Shown here: positions 1 to 9,613 of the stretch, piece after piece
How the letters are laid out: each line of letters opens with the position of its first letter
Position numbering within the stretch: position 1 is the first letter of the stretch
Assembly: GCF_036373705.1 (NCBI RefSeq)
Contig: NW_027102662.1
Location: forward strand, 310,001-374,000
DNA: 64,000 nucleotides
Direction of reading: 5' to 3'
DNA from: Amia ocellicauda
Lineage: Eukaryota > Chordata > Actinopteri > Amiiformes > Amiidae
Program-made: the position numbers and the translations under genes
The notes under the pieces: generated by a model
Told to the model about the DNA's origin: nothing
Databases searched by the model: none
What the model saw: the letters and a program-made list of their open reading frames with translations, nothing else

Positions 1-111
1 TATCCATCGTTGGGAAGCTTATTAATCTCATGTTTTTATTTGTCTCCCCTGTAAATAATGTCTCGACAAACATTTTTTTTTTTTTATTTTTTTTTTTTCA
101 AATGTTGTACA

Positions 112-160
112 TTTATTTATACCATAACCCCTGCTTTGTATAAGAATTGTGTTGAATAAA
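112..160. terminator. Crossed poly(A) signals between converging gene sets (E1)
   Basis: AATAAA lies on the - strand at 112-117, downstream of the protease, and on the + strand at 155-160, downstream of the + strand gene set. The two transcription units would therefore overlap at their 3' ends. A poly(T) tract (72-98) lies beside them. Role inferred from position. Confidence 0.55.
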
Positions 161-204
161 AACAAAACTAATGATTCAAAGGCTGTTTTCATTATTTTTT
201 CACC

Positions 205-777
205 TTAACACGCATGACATCTTTTAAAATCCTCACAAGAACACCCCATCTGTATACACGGCTGGCTAGGGTCGTAAGTCATTGTGTTATAAGGGGGGGT
301 CCACAGTGTCCTGACAAACTCTGCCACTTTTTTATCATTTTGGCCTAAATCCTCACTGTACAAGGCCATAATATCGGGGTATGACCTTCCTTTAGATCTA
401 TGATATAAGAAAAACACACAGTGTTGACCACAAGTGAAGGTCTGAAGACTTTGTACTTGACGACCGCTGTAAATGGTTTCTTGACAGTTGTTGAGCAGAA
501 AGTTATTGATCTTCCGAGGGAAAGGTCTGAAATCCGGGGGGTTTGCATAGGAATCAAAAAATTCACCACGGTGGTCCTCCCTTAGATAAATAGCCAGCCA
601 ATGTTCTCCGGGCATATTTTTAGGGTGTGTGTTGATTATGTACATTGCAGGTAAATTCTTGATCTTAAATTTAGGCAGCTGATCGCAGGCGTAGACTCCT
701 TGAAACAGTTTCCGTGAGCCGGCCAGGGCATTCATGATGTGGTTGAGCTCTCTGGTGTTCATTTTAATAATAATCAT
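205..777 (-). CDS. PRO: Adenain-like cysteine protease (PRO)
   Basis: A 190-aa maturation protease of the adenovirus protease (C5) type, expected to cut capsid precursors in the assembling particle. The catalytic pattern is visible: His59 in GEHW, Asp75 in FFDSY, Cys116 in TCGQHC, with Gln109 seven residues before the Cys as in adenain, where that Gln forms the oxyanion hole. Length is close to the family's roughly 200 aa. The start at 777 overlaps the end of the capsid gene by 14 bases. It is the last gene of the - strand set. This frame is open. The residue assignment is by motif, without an alignment. Confidence 0.88.
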   Translation of the reverse strand: MIIIKMNTRELNHIMNALAGSRKLFQGVYACDQLPKFKIKNLPAMYIINTHPKNMPGEHWLAIYLREDHRGEFFDSYANPPDFRPFPRKINNFLLNNCQETIYSGRQVQSLQTFTCGQHCVFFLYHRSKGRSYPDIMALYSEDLGQNDKKVAEFVRTLWTPPYNTMTYDPSQPCIQMGCSCEDFKRCHAC

Positions 778-2071
778 ACATAACGTTTCTCCTCTGATTC
801 ACCTCAATAATGTTGTCAAACACTGCATACACGACCATATTTACAGTGCGTGGTAGAGGCTGCTTGAAACGCATCTCCAAACGCATATTGCCCGTCTTCA
901 TCAGTGAAAAATGTTGTCCACACTCTTCGTCAGGGGTCAGGTTGAAACCGTACAGGGTGTAACCGCTGCAGTATTCCCGGCGATCGATCAGCAGAGTTTG
1001 ATCCTTGAGATGGCGACCCGTAGCCAGTACTAGACTGTCATATTCACGAACCGCATTGCCGATTTCAAAGTCAGGTTGAAAAGGTCTGGATGGAACCTGC
1101 ACACCATCGACGTACAACGCTATAAATTCCGCGTTATAATGTTTAAAGTTAAAGGGGTTCTTGTTGTAAACCCCGGTAAATGCATCATTATCTTCGAGAC
1201 CTATAATAACCTGTTTTGGGAGCTGTCCTAGAAACAGATTTTCCTGGTTCATCACCCGTGTCCCTGCGGGGATACTGTGGACTTTCATATAGACTCTTTC
1301 AATCGGGTACTTGGCGTTTGCCGTCATTAACGCCTGCGCGTGTCCTAGTTTAACCGCCGGGGAGACGGACACTTTTTTCACAAACAGCGAGGCCGATAAT
1401 ATGGTCAGTTTATATTTTTCAGTATCAGGGGTCATCAGACAAAAAGCACTTTTACTACGGATCATTTTAATTTTAATGTCTACCCCGTTGAGCATGAGTT
1501 TTTCTTGGAAAAATATGTCTGCATGGATATGCCCCATTAGCTCAAAGGTCCTCCCTTCTGTTGAAAAGGCCGTTCTTTTTTGCAAACCCTTATTGAGTCC
1601 CTCTGGATCCTTGTCGTCCATAGCTTCCGGAATGTCTTTGAAGAAAAGGCCGGGGCTGAACTGTTTGCTTAGGGTCTCCTCACTATAATTAAGTATACAC
1701 TCCATCATGGCTCTATAGGGGTAAGTATTGCTGCTTTGACTAATGAGCCGATCTCCCAGGGTCACATCCACCTGTGAAAACATGGTGGCCACCGGGTAAT
1801 TGATGACCCCATCGTTGGTCGTCTTCTCGATTGCATCGCCATCCTCATCAGTCACTTTACAGTTCATTAAAATAAATGTGTTATTCAAATCAATATAATC
1901 CTCGCCATTGCCAGCTATAAAAAACTCCAGAGGGGCCGTGTCTGAAATTGCAGAAAGAGGGGGAATCTCTACATATATGCTCTTATCTATACTCGTTTGA
2001 GTGTATGGAACTGTAAACAGATCCAGTTCTGATTTGACGCATTCTTCCGATAGACTGTGGACAAAAGACAT
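764..2071 (-). CDS. Major capsid protein, double jelly-roll (Polinton MCP)
   Basis: A 435-aa protein of the family often annotated as 'F54H12.2-like' in animal genomes, which I take to be the Polinton/adintovirus hexon-like major capsid protein. No short catalytic motif is expected. Identification rests on the family-like N-terminus (MSFVHSLSEE), length, and position beside protease and core protein. Family knowledge says such proteins form trimers with two beta-barrels. It starts immediately after the core-protein gene. This frame is open. The family call is from memory of homologues and could be tested by structure prediction. Confidence 0.8.
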   Translation of the reverse strand: MSFVHSLSEECVKSELDLFTVPYTQTSIDKSIYVEIPPLSAISDTAPLEFFIAGNGEDYIDLNNTFILMNCKVTDEDGDAIEKTTNDGVINYPVATMFSQVDVTLGDRLISQSSNTYPYRAMMECILNYSEETLSKQFSPGLFFKDIPEAMDDKDPEGLNKGLQKRTAFSTEGRTFELMGHIHADIFFQEKLMLNGVDIKIKMIRSKSAFCLMTPDTEKYKLTILSASLFVKKVSVSPAVKLGHAQALMTANAKYPIERVYMKVHSIPAGTRVMNQENLFLGQLPKQVIIGLEDNDAFTGVYNKNPFNFKHYNAEFIALYVDGVQVPSRPFQPDFEIGNAVREYDSLVLATGRHLKDQTLLIDRREYCSGYTLYGFNLTPDEECGQHFSLMKTGNMRLEMRFKQPLPRTVNMVVYAVFDNIIEVNQRRNVMYDYY

Positions 2072-2073
2072 GT

Positions 2074-2563
2074 TTAAAAGATGTATCCTGAGGCTCTATT
2101 TTTCTTTCTTTGATACTTTCTTTATGCAGGTTTTTTCTTGTGCTGCTTCCTTCTCCGAGTGTTTCCACGATATGTTGGAGAATGAGAGATTCTTCGTTTT
2201 TTGTTAGCCACGGATCTTTGTCGCCCCCTGGTGGACACATGCTGTTTCTTCTTTTACCCCCCCTCCTCGCCATTACCATGAGACCCGAACCCTCCTGATG
2301 CTCATGGCTAGCTGCCCGGTTCATAACATTGGTGAACACGTCACTAACAATATTTTTAGCCGCTGATTTCAAGTGGGGTCTGGCTATAGCAAAGCCTCTC
2401 TTAAGCAGGGGTATGGCCATTCTAAAGAGACCACGAAAGAGTCCTCCTCGACCGGCGCCATACATTGTGGGGGCTCCTACAATACCGGGCAAGCCGTTCC
2501 ATCTTGCATCTTGTAATAATCCACATAGGCGCTAGGATCTACATAACCCCTCGAGGTAGCCAT
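2074..2563 (-). pseudogene. Basic core protein (pX/pVI-like), E1 copy
   Basis: E1 copy of the basic virion protein described at 39149-39637. The N-terminal amphipathic segment rich in Gly, Leu, Phe and Arg is clear. The copy appears broken compared with its sister in E3. Confidence 0.65.
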
Positions 2564-2564
2564 T

Positions 2565-3411
2565 TTAATAATGTACACACTGTTTCAGGGGTCGAAAATG
2601 TAGTTTGACATTAACTTTACCGAAGCGGAAGGGTACGTTGATATTCTGATCCGATTATACTTCGATCGTGATGTTGTCAAAGTGGGTCTTTGAGACTGGT
2701 ACGTAGTGTGGTTTGTCATAAGTAATTGTGACCATGTCATTGCTTTTACCTTTAATAAGTACATTTCTCAAAAGGGGGACATAACTATCCCCGACCCTCT
2801 GGTGGGTTATGATATCCGTATACACATAAAGAGTGTAAAAGCCGCCCCACCACTTCTGAGAACCTGCTCTCTGTGTCAGAATAGAACCCAAATATACGCC
2901 CCAGTTGGCCGCTGGTTTGAATGCTAATACCTGGTTTTGACACCTTGTACACTCTGTTTTTAATAGGGTTGTAATATAGCTTGATGTTGGGGGTGCCTTC
3001 TGAGAACTGTTTATGCATCTCATCTAATATTTTATCCACATTGTCATAATAACCTCCTTGTATCGTGAATGTCCATTGACTCTTTTTAACATCATCAAAA
3101 ATGGCAAAGGTGGCATCCGTATCTTGTAAAACAGCCCAAGTGTAAGGATACTGTATTTCCGCCAACCCCACTTCCCACGACCCCCTTAGATCTATAGATT
3201 TTCCAAATTGTACCGTGTAACTGGATATTTCATTTTTAGGATATATATCGAGAGAGGCATTACTGGGTAGAGTCACGTAGAAGCCTCCTGATTCCATCTT
3301 GAGAATCGAAAGTAATGCCCCCAACACACCCGCGGGCATGTTGTTATAAGGATTGAATATCGCAAACCTGTTGTTCCGGGACCCAACTATTGAACTTTTC
3401 AGGCCATCCAA
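2565..3411 (-). pseudogene. Penton-like minor capsid protein, E1 copy
   Basis: Copy of the single jelly-roll minor capsid protein described at 39639-40485. The conserved opening MESGGFYVTLPS begins at 3296, while an open frame with an earlier Met runs from 3411 and overlaps the 3' end of the integrase. It does not read as one frame here. Confidence 0.65.
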
Positions 3412-4453
3412 GCCATTTCATCAACACATATTTTTTCCGGTTCTGGGTTTTTTCAGCTAATATCTTTTCAACTCTGTATACACTGTCTTTACCCACAATA
3501 ATTTTTTGTAACTTGGCTTCGTAAAACGTTCCTTCTATATCCTCCCTGTCATAGTCTTTTAACCGGTACACGGGGGGGTCTCTAGCCAACTGTTCGGTAA
3601 TTGTAAAATATTCGTCAGAAAATGTTTCTTCATAACCTTTGGCAAAAGTACTCCTTAGCTTTGAAACGCGAACCACATCACCGATGTTGAACTAATAAGT
3701 AGTTTTTCCCTTCTTAATAAATGGTCCGTATAATTTTTTATAGACCTTAAAAGAATTACTTTGATCAACATCTAAAGGCTTCATTTTAATACTGGTGTGA
3801 TACCCTTGGTTGTAAGCATCGATAAAATCCTGAACTTTATCAAAATACTTGAACGTGTTGACCGCTGTAAAATATCTCCACATTTTGGTCTTTATGGTGC
3901 GGTTAAACCTCTCCAATACCGATGCCCTAAGCTCATTACCGGTGGTGAAATGATGTATTTTGTGTCTCTTCAGTAGATTCTGAAATTCTCTCTTGAGAAA
4001 CTCTTTTCCTTTATCAGTCTGCAGTTTTTTAGGACATCGACCCTGGGACAATATATCCTCAAAGGCCCTTGTCACCGCCCGACCTGTTTTATTATGTAGA
4101 ATGCGAGCCCAGGCATATTTTGATAACACATCGATACACATCAACATCAATTTGTGACCATTGTTATGTTTTGATAAATTTGACATATCGACTAGATCCA
4201 TTTGCCATTGTGAATCTATGTCAGTTGCATATACGCGGTTTCTTTTAAAGTTAATCCTGAGAGGTTTATGTAAGGTATAGGCGTCTTGTTCCCGTAACCA
4301 TTCTGAAACAACCACATCATTAACCTTCACTCCGGCCTCAGCGAGTCCTCTTTGAAAACCCTTCTTACCTGCCAAACCCCCAATCTTGGCTGGGTTGTAG
4401 TATAGTTCCTGCATTTGGGGAGCTTGCCGAGTCATTCTGTCAAATAACCACAC
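3344..4453 (-). pseudogene. INT: Retroviral-type integrase with chromodomain, E1 copy
   Basis: E1 copy of the integrase described at 40418-41527. Catalytic-core motifs (QMDLVD, QTDKGKEF, ERFNRT) and the C-terminal chromodomain (VEKIL...KWLGWPE) are present, but the copy is broken. Confidence 0.8.
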
Positions 4454-4607
4454 AGACCCACACTATGCGCAAAGTTTTTATACAAGGTTTTTTATTCAAC
4501 TTCAGGAGAGCAGATACCCCTTTTTAGACATTTGAGAAAAGTATAACATACACAACAATTTTTTCTACGGTCCAGACAAAAAGAAATCAGATGATTGGTT
4601 ACTTGAT

Positions 4608-5000
4608 CTATATCAACAAATATACCTGTTTCTTTATCTTGTAGGCACACACCTCAGTTACATATGTAAATAAAACAACAATATGACCTATTTTAAAAGT
4701 AAATAGAGGTGTATTAAACATGCTCAGTAAAAGGTCATACAGATGTTGATGAAATGGCCTAATATCATTCTTGGCCCCCTTGAGCGCTTCATCCCAGTGT
4801 TCGTACCCCCCGGTCTTTGTTACAGCAGCCATTAACTTTTCCAGGTTTGAAAGTTGATCCTCATCGATGGTTAAATCTGTAGAGAAAAGGCTCGCGTTGG
4901 CTACTTTTCTGTCAAGCACATGGTGTAATAGCGCTCTCAGGTTAGCTGCAGAGTGTTGATGACAGAACCAGTTGCAGAAGCAGTCCAGAACATTCCCCAT
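4608..5000 (-). CDS. Small Bcl-2-like protein (tentative)
   Basis: A 130-aa protein, open in three of four copies. Residues 101-118 (FKIGHIVVLFTYVTEVC) resemble the BH1 region of Bcl-2 proteins (NWGRIVAFFEF...), and residues 50-62 (LSNLEKLMAAV) could be a BH3-like helix. The segment from 107 onward is hydrophobic. Bcl-2 homologues have been reported in adintoviruses, so an anti-apoptotic role fits, but the rest of the sequence is too divergent to be sure. The true ATG is at 5000; two codons upstream also stay open without an ATG. It lies between the 282-aa protein and the integrase. Confidence 0.5.
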   Translation of the reverse strand: MGNVLDCFCNWFCHQHSAANLRALLHHVLDRKVANASLFSTDLTIDEDQLSNLEKLMAAVTKTGGYEHWDEALKGAKNDIRPFHQHLYDLLLSMFNTPLFTFKIGHIVVLFTYVTEVCAYKIKKQVYLLI

Positions 5001-5012
5001 GTTCAAAGTCCC

Positions 5013-5861
5013 TTAGTTCAGGTCAGAGTCTGAATCAGTGGCGTAGATGTCGAATTCTTCGTCGCTGCCCCCAGCTTTAACTTCTTTACGGAAGAAATAA
5101 GCTTTTAGCTTGCCAGCGGTTTTTCTACTCGGCTCATCCAGGTCATTGAGCAGCTGCCCAAGTTTCTCTATTATAAACGGCTCCTTTTTCAGCTCCAGCA
5201 AAATCTCATCTATGATTTTCTGGACTTGTCCCACAGTGACATGTATGTGGGAGTAAGAGAGCGCCTTGATTAGTGCCGGTTTCAGCCACGGTTTGTTCAG
5301 TCTTCTGTAAAACACGTTGAAATAGAACAGGAAATAGTAACGGTCTGGTTCAAACAAACAACTGTGTCTCAACTGACTGGGGTGATTCACTTCACACCCC
5401 CGACAGACTTCTTTCAGAGCTCGGTCGATGAGAGCACTCAGAATATACACCAGGGTGCTTTTAACCACTCTGCTTACTTGGTCACATACCCCGGGCAAAA
5501 ATCCTGCGTCTTCATCACGCCCCCGGGACAGTCCGATGCTCATTGGGTCGCCTGGTGGTTTGTGGGGTGTTTCTCCATCCATTGGACTGACCCCCTCCTG
5601 AGACGCACAGACGGTAGACAGTTCGGCAAAATCGAGGCCCTCCATGAGCTCCAGAGGCTGGGGATCCCCGAGACTCATTTGGACATCCATCGCACCGCAT
5701 GTTGTTTCGTCCTGAGGGACCGGGGTCTGAGGTCTTGGAGAGTAACCACAGTCAAAGGGTTCCAGAGTGTATACAAAATCTGGGGAATAGAACCAGGGGT
5801 GATCCCGGGTTTGAAGAGGCCTGTAGAGCCTGTCGACGTCCGCAGCTTTCGGGTAAGACAT
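5013..5861 (-). CDS. 282-aa protein with Cys/His cluster, function unknown
   Basis: I do not recognise the family with certainty. The N-terminal half (about 1-125) is Pro-rich, acidic and probably disordered. A compact cluster C153-x2-C156-x3-H160-x5-H166-x-C168 suggests zinc binding. A helical, hydrophobic region (about 170-240) follows, then an acidic Ser/Asp tail (265-282). The ATG at 5861 is preferred because it lies just below a TATA-like box and a CRE site. The gene is open in all four copies that show it, which is unusual here. The order of domains suits an early nuclear regulatory protein, but that is inference. Confidence 0.6.
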   Translation of the reverse strand: MSYPKAADVDRLYRPLQTRDHPWFYSPDFVYTLEPFDCGYSPRPQTPVPQDETTCGAMDVQMSLGDPQPLELMEGLDFAELSTVCASQEGVSPMDGETPHKPPGDPMSIGLSRGRDEDAGFLPGVCDQVSRVVKSTLVYILSALIDRALKEVCRGCEVNHPSQLRHSCLFEPDRYYFLFYFNVFYRRLNKPWLKPALIKALSYSHIHVTVGQVQKIIDEILLELKKEPFIIEKLGQLLNDLDEPSRKTAGKLKAYFFRKEVKAGGSDEEFDIYATDSDSDLN

Positions 5862-5896
5862 TCTCTTTAATTTTAAACCATGAATGAATTGTTGCA

Positions 5897-5924
5897 CCTT
5901 TTATCCTATCTCTTCACTACGTCA
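5897..5924 (-). promoter_or_regulatory. CRE + TATA promoter of the 282-aa gene (E1)
   Basis: On the - strand a TGACGTA site (5918-5924) is followed after 13 bases by ATAAAAGG (5897-5904), 36 bases before the ATG at 5861. The spacing fits a compact Pol II promoter with an ATF/CREB-type site, as in adenovirus early promoters. Confidence 0.55.
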
Positions 5925-5939
5925 CGACACACCGCCCTC

Positions 5940-6369
5940 TTAGAAGAGAGTAGCCCCTGAGCCGTCAGACCCCCCTCCATAACCCCACACGTCGTCTGTC
6001 GTAGTTCTGCAAGCTTTCCCATTCACACCTTTCAAAACCCTGAGTCGGAGACTCCATTTCGCATTCTCTTGGACCCTCTTGCAAGCCTTCTAGAGTCTTA
6101 TCCACAAGCCCCAGATCTCTCCAGGCCATCACCTTCAACCAGTCCTCATAAGAGTATTCAATTACCGTCTCAAAAGGTTCCAACGTACCCTCCTTCTCTC
6201 CCAAAGCAAGAAGCTCCACTCCAACATAGCTGGGATCCCTTTTAAAGCGGTAACCCCGTCGAGCCCCCCAGAACAACACCCAGGAGCGTTCAATCTTCAA
6301 ATTGGTGAGTACAGGAACCCTTGCCCGGGATTGTTTCTTGCGGGGTTTCATGTTGATGTCGCTGGACAT
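5940..6369 (-). pseudogene. 236-aa unknown protein, E1 copy
   Basis: E1 copy of the unknown gene described at 24448-25158. It keeps the ATG at 6369 and the N-terminal part but is shorter than its sisters and broken. Confidence 0.6.
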
Positions 6370-6487
6370 GATGAAGAAGCGGGATGTTTCAGAAGCTGAG
6401 AATTAAAGAGGTATTGCCTAATAGAAGCGCGAGTTCTTAAATAGAGAGGAGAGTTTCGGGGCGTTGCCTTCAGAGGGGTGGGGGTAT
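6370..6487 (-). promoter_or_regulatory. Leader/promoter region of the 236-aa gene (E1)
   Basis: Between the ATG at 6369 and the terminal inverted repeat lies a TATTTAAG box on the - strand (about 6436-6443), about 70 bases upstream of the ATG. With the three CRE-like sites in the inverted repeat behind it, this looks like an early promoter. Confidence 0.45.
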
Positions 6488-6672
6488 TTATGGGTGGCCT
6501 TGTTGTTCAGGGTTTTATGGGTGCACACTTTCTGACGGATATGACGTAGGAATAATTAAGGAAATAACTCTACCTAAAATCACGCCCCCCAATTATGACG
6601 TAGGAATATTAATAAGCTTAGGGCATACGTCATAACAAAATAGGCCGCGCCCAAAAAACCCTACTATCTACT
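6488..6672. repeat. Right terminal inverted repeat of E1
   Basis: 185-bp terminal inverted repeat ending ...ATCTACT, the complement of the AGTAGAT tip of the left repeat. It contains three TGACGTA sites (6542-6548, 6596-6602, and reversed at 6626-6632). A 5'-AG terminus and long inverted repeats are typical of Polintons. Confidence 0.9.
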
Positions 6673-6678
6673 CTTATG
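6673..6678. repeat. Target-site duplication CTTATG (right of E1)
   Basis: Six bases immediately outside the right inverted repeat. The same CTTATG flanks E3 on both sides and E5 on the left, and 6-bp duplications are the Polinton norm. Confidence 0.8.
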
Positions 6679-6708
6679 TAGTTGAAGGCGCAGTATAGCT
6701 CTCATAGT

Positions 6709-6732
6709 CTGGTGGTGACGGAAGACCACCAG
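6709..6732. repeat. Recurrent hairpin in spacer unit
   Basis: CTGGTGGT, eight bases, then ACCACCAG forms a perfect 8-bp stem. It lies about 30 bases after the CTTATG site. Near-identical copies recur in every spacer (for example 7372-7397). Function unknown. Confidence 0.5.
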
Positions 6733-6988
6733 CCGTTTGAACAAGCCATTCAGCATCACCTTGTTGGGTTAAGTGCAGGCACTGTCAGAGCGCAGGGCGT
6801 CCTGCCTTTGAAAGAGTTTCCGAAGTGTCCTGATGTGCCCTTTAGCAATGCCAAACAGGTCTGTGAAAATGGCATCCTTTCGCGGCACTTCAGACGCCAT
6901 CTCACAGTCTAGCCGACCTGAAACGCCTGAGCCCGTTTTACCAGCAGGCTCCAACGGTAACCGTTTGAAGCAAGAGGCGGCGTTGTCA

Positions 6989-7061
6989 GTTTCCGTAGTG
7001 TAGCGGTTATCAAATTCGCCTAACGCGCGAAAGGTCCCCTTTTCGAAACCGGGCGGAAACA
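6989..7061 (+). tRNA. tRNA-Val(AAC), probably degenerate
   Basis: A 73-base tRNA-Val with anticodon AAC and an intact acceptor stem (GTTTCCG/CGGAAAC). The T arm reads CCCCTTTTCGAAACCGGG, so two T-stem pairs and the B box are damaged, and the base after the D arm also differs from its sisters. Probably a pseudogene. Confidence 0.6.
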
Positions 7062-7225
7062 GCCTGCTTTGGGCCGGCCCTTTTCGTCCTGCTTGCCCTT
7101 GTGGTTCCCCGCAGGCGGTGGGTGGCTTTTCTTCATTGGAGTGCCCGAAATCGGTGCTCTCAGAGCGTCCGTCCGTCGACAGGTTGAAATTGTAAACGCT
7201 GGTGTAGCCACTTTTAATTAAAATC

Positions 7226-7280
7226 TGATGATGATGATGATGATGATGTTGTTGTTGTTGTTCTTGTTGTTCTTGTTGTC
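7226..7280. repeat. TGA/TTG compound microsatellite
   Basis: (TGA)n passing into (TTG)n with TTC interruptions, between the tRNA and the next unit start. The same composite stands in many units, with lengths that vary. Confidence 0.9.
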
Positions 7281-7631
7281 GTCGTAGTCGCCGTCATTAT
7301 TATTGTTAAAGTAAAGCAGTAGTTAGATTTGTTGCTACCGTAAGGTGTAGAAGGCACAATAGCTCTGATAGTCTGGTGGTGAAGGAAGACCACCAGACGT
7401 TTGAACAAGCCATTCAGCATCACCTTGTTGGGCTAAGTGCAGGCACTGTCAGAGCGCAGGGCGTCCTGCCTTTGAAAGAGTTTCCAAAGTGTCCTGATGT
7501 GCCCTTTAGCAATGCAAAATAGGTCAGTGAAAATAGAAACCTTTATCTCACAGGCTGGCCCACGGGAAACGCCTGTGCGCGTTTTATCAGCCTGCTTCGA
7601 TGGGAGCCATTCGAAACGCCAGGACGGGTCG

Positions 7632-7704
7632 TTTTCCGTAGTGTAGTGGCTATCACGTTCGCCTCACACGCGAAAGGTCCCCGGTTCGAAACCGGGCGGA
7701 AACA
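7632..7704 (+). tRNA. tRNA-Val(CAC)
   Basis: 73 bases with anticodon CAC, intact D, anticodon and T arms and B box GGTTCGAAACC. The first base is T rather than G, so pair 1-72 is a T-C mismatch. It may be weakened, but the rest matches the vertebrate tRNA-Val(CAC) consensus. No intron and no encoded CCA. Confidence 0.8.
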
Positions 7705-8166
7705 ACCCGCGGTGCACGCGTGCCAGTGCCATGTTACCCGTCGCCATCTCTCTGCCCCAAGGCCGGCCGTCGTTTTCTCTTCCTCGGAGTGGCAAGAAAT
7801 CCTGACCTTGAGAACAAACGATCGCAGAAGGGTAGCTTTGCGAGGCGCTGGAACTCACACTTTTAAAATCGATACATGTTGTAGCTGTTACAATACGACC
7901 GTAGCAGGATCAGCGACATTGCTGTTACTCTTATGTAGTCGAAGGCGCAGTATAGCTCTGATAGTCTGGTGGTGACGGAAGACCTCCAACCGTTTGAACA
8001 AGCCATTCAGCATCACCTTGTTGGGCTGAGTGCAGGCACTGTCAGAGCGCAGGGCGACCTGCCTTTGATAGAGTATCCTAAGTGTCCCGAAATCGGTGCA
8101 CTCAGAGCGTCCGTCCGTCGACAGGTTGAAATTGTAAACGCTGGTGTAGCCACTTTTAATTAAAAT

Positions 8167-8240
8167 ATGATGATGATGATGATGATGTTCTTGTTCTTGT
8201 TCTTGTTGTTGTTGTTGTTCTTTTGTTTTTCTTGTTGTCG
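8167..8240. repeat. TGA/TTG/TTC microsatellite
   Basis: Same composite as at 7226, here with more TTC steps. Confidence 0.9.
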
Positions 8241-8595
8241 TCGTGGTCGCCGTCATTATTATTGTTAAAGTAAAGCAGTAGTTAGATTTGTTGCTACCGT
8301 AAGGTGTAGAAGGCACAATAGCTTTGTGATTGTCTGATGGTGGCACAAGACGAGCAGCAGCTGTTTGAACAAGCCATTGAGCATCACCTTGTTAGGGTAA
8401 GTGTAAGTCTCGTCATAGCTCAGGGCGTTCTTCCTTTGAAAGAGTTTCCAAAGTGTCCTGATGTGCCCTTTAGCAATGCAAAATAGGTCAGTGAAAATAG
8501 AAACCTTTATCTCACAGGCTGGCCCACGGGAAACCCCTGTGCGCGTTTTACCAGCCGGCTTCGATGGGAGCCATTTGAAACACCAGGACGGGTCG

Positions 8596-8668
8596 GTTTC
8601 CGTAGTGTAGTGGCTATCACGTTCGCCTCACACGCGAAAGGTCCCTGGTTCGAAACCGGGCGGAAACA
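8596..8668 (+). tRNA. tRNA-Val(CAC)
   Basis: 73-base cloverleaf with all four stems paired; one T-stem pair is G-T. Anticodon CAC. The internal A and B boxes look intact. Likely functional. Confidence 0.9.
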
Positions 8669-9131
8669 ACCCGCGGTGCACGCGTGCCAGTGCCGTGTTA
8701 CCCGTCGCCATCTCTCTGCCCCAAAGCCGGCCGTCGTTTTCTCTTCCTCGGAGTGGCAAGAAATCCTGACCTTGAGAACAAACAATCGCAGAAGGGTAGC
8801 TTTGCGAGGCACTGGAACTGACACTTTTAAAATCGATACATGTTGTTGCTGTTACAATACGACCGTAGCAGGATCGGCGACATTGCTGTTACTCTTATGT
8901 AGTTGAAGGCGCAGTATAGCTCTGATAGTCTGGTGGTGACGGAAGACCACCAGCCGTTTGAACAAGCCATTCAGCATCACCTTGTAGGGCTAAACGCAGG
9001 CACTGTCAGAGCGCAGGTCGTCCTGCCTTTGAAAGAGTTTCCGAAGTGTCCCGAAATCGGTGCACTCAGAGCGTCCGTCCGTCGACAGGTTGAAATTGTA
9101 AACGCTGGTGTAGCCACTTTTAATTAAAATC

Positions 9132-9172
9132 TGATGATGAAGATGTTGTTGTTGTTATTCTTGTTGTCGTCG
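9132..9172. repeat. Short TGA/TTG microsatellite
   Basis: A shorter version of the unit's microsatellite. Confidence 0.8.
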
Positions 9173-9540
9173 TAGTCGCCGTCATTATTAATGTTAAAGT
9201 AAAGCAGTAGTTAGATTTGTTGCTACCGTAAGGTGTAGAAGGCACAATAGCTCTGATAGTCTGGTGGTGAAGGAAGACCACCAGACGTTTGAACAAGCCA
9301 TTCAGCATCACCTTGTTGGGTTAAGTGCAGGCACTGTCAGAGCGCAGGGCGTCCTGCCTTTAAAAGAGTTTCCGAAGTGTCCTGATGTGCCCTTTAGCAA
9401 TGCCAAACAGGTCAGTGAAAATGGCATCCTTTCGCCGCACTTCAGACGCCATCTCACAGCCTAGCCGACCTGAAACACCTGAGCCCGTTTTACCAGCAGG
9501 CTTTAACGGTAACCATTTGAAGCAAGAGGCAGCGGTGTCA

Positions 9541-9613
9541 GTTTCCGTAGTGTAGCGGTTATCACGTTCGCCTAACGCGCGAAAGGTCCCCGGTTCGAAA
9601 CCGGGCGGAAACA
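9541..9613 (+). tRNA. tRNA-Val(AAC)
   Basis: 73-base cloverleaf with all stems paired and anticodon AAC. A TTTT run about 20 bases downstream is a likely Pol III terminator. Likely functional. Confidence 0.92.

Larger units (their letters stand above)
1..6672. mobile_element. Polinton/Maverick copy E1 (right part)
   Basis: Right-hand part of a Polinton (adintovirus-like) element whose left half lies outside the window. It holds the eight - strand genes in the order protease, major capsid, basic core protein, penton-like protein, integrase, Bcl-2-like protein, 282-aa protein and 236-aa protein, and it ends in a 185-bp terminal inverted repeat. Its first 25 bases are the last codons of the + strand 216-247-aa gene. 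The copy is a fossil with roughly four breaks in the part seen. High similarity to the other copies suggests a young age. Confidence 0.93.

Noticed and set aside
1311-1688. + strand open frames opposite the capsid gene
   Set aside because: Antisense shadows of the major capsid protein.
5364-5870. 168-aa + strand open frame opposite the 282-aa gene, also at 23872, 42438 and 59647
   Set aside because: It is open in all copies but is the antisense shadow of a conserved gene. No promoter or family signal supports it.
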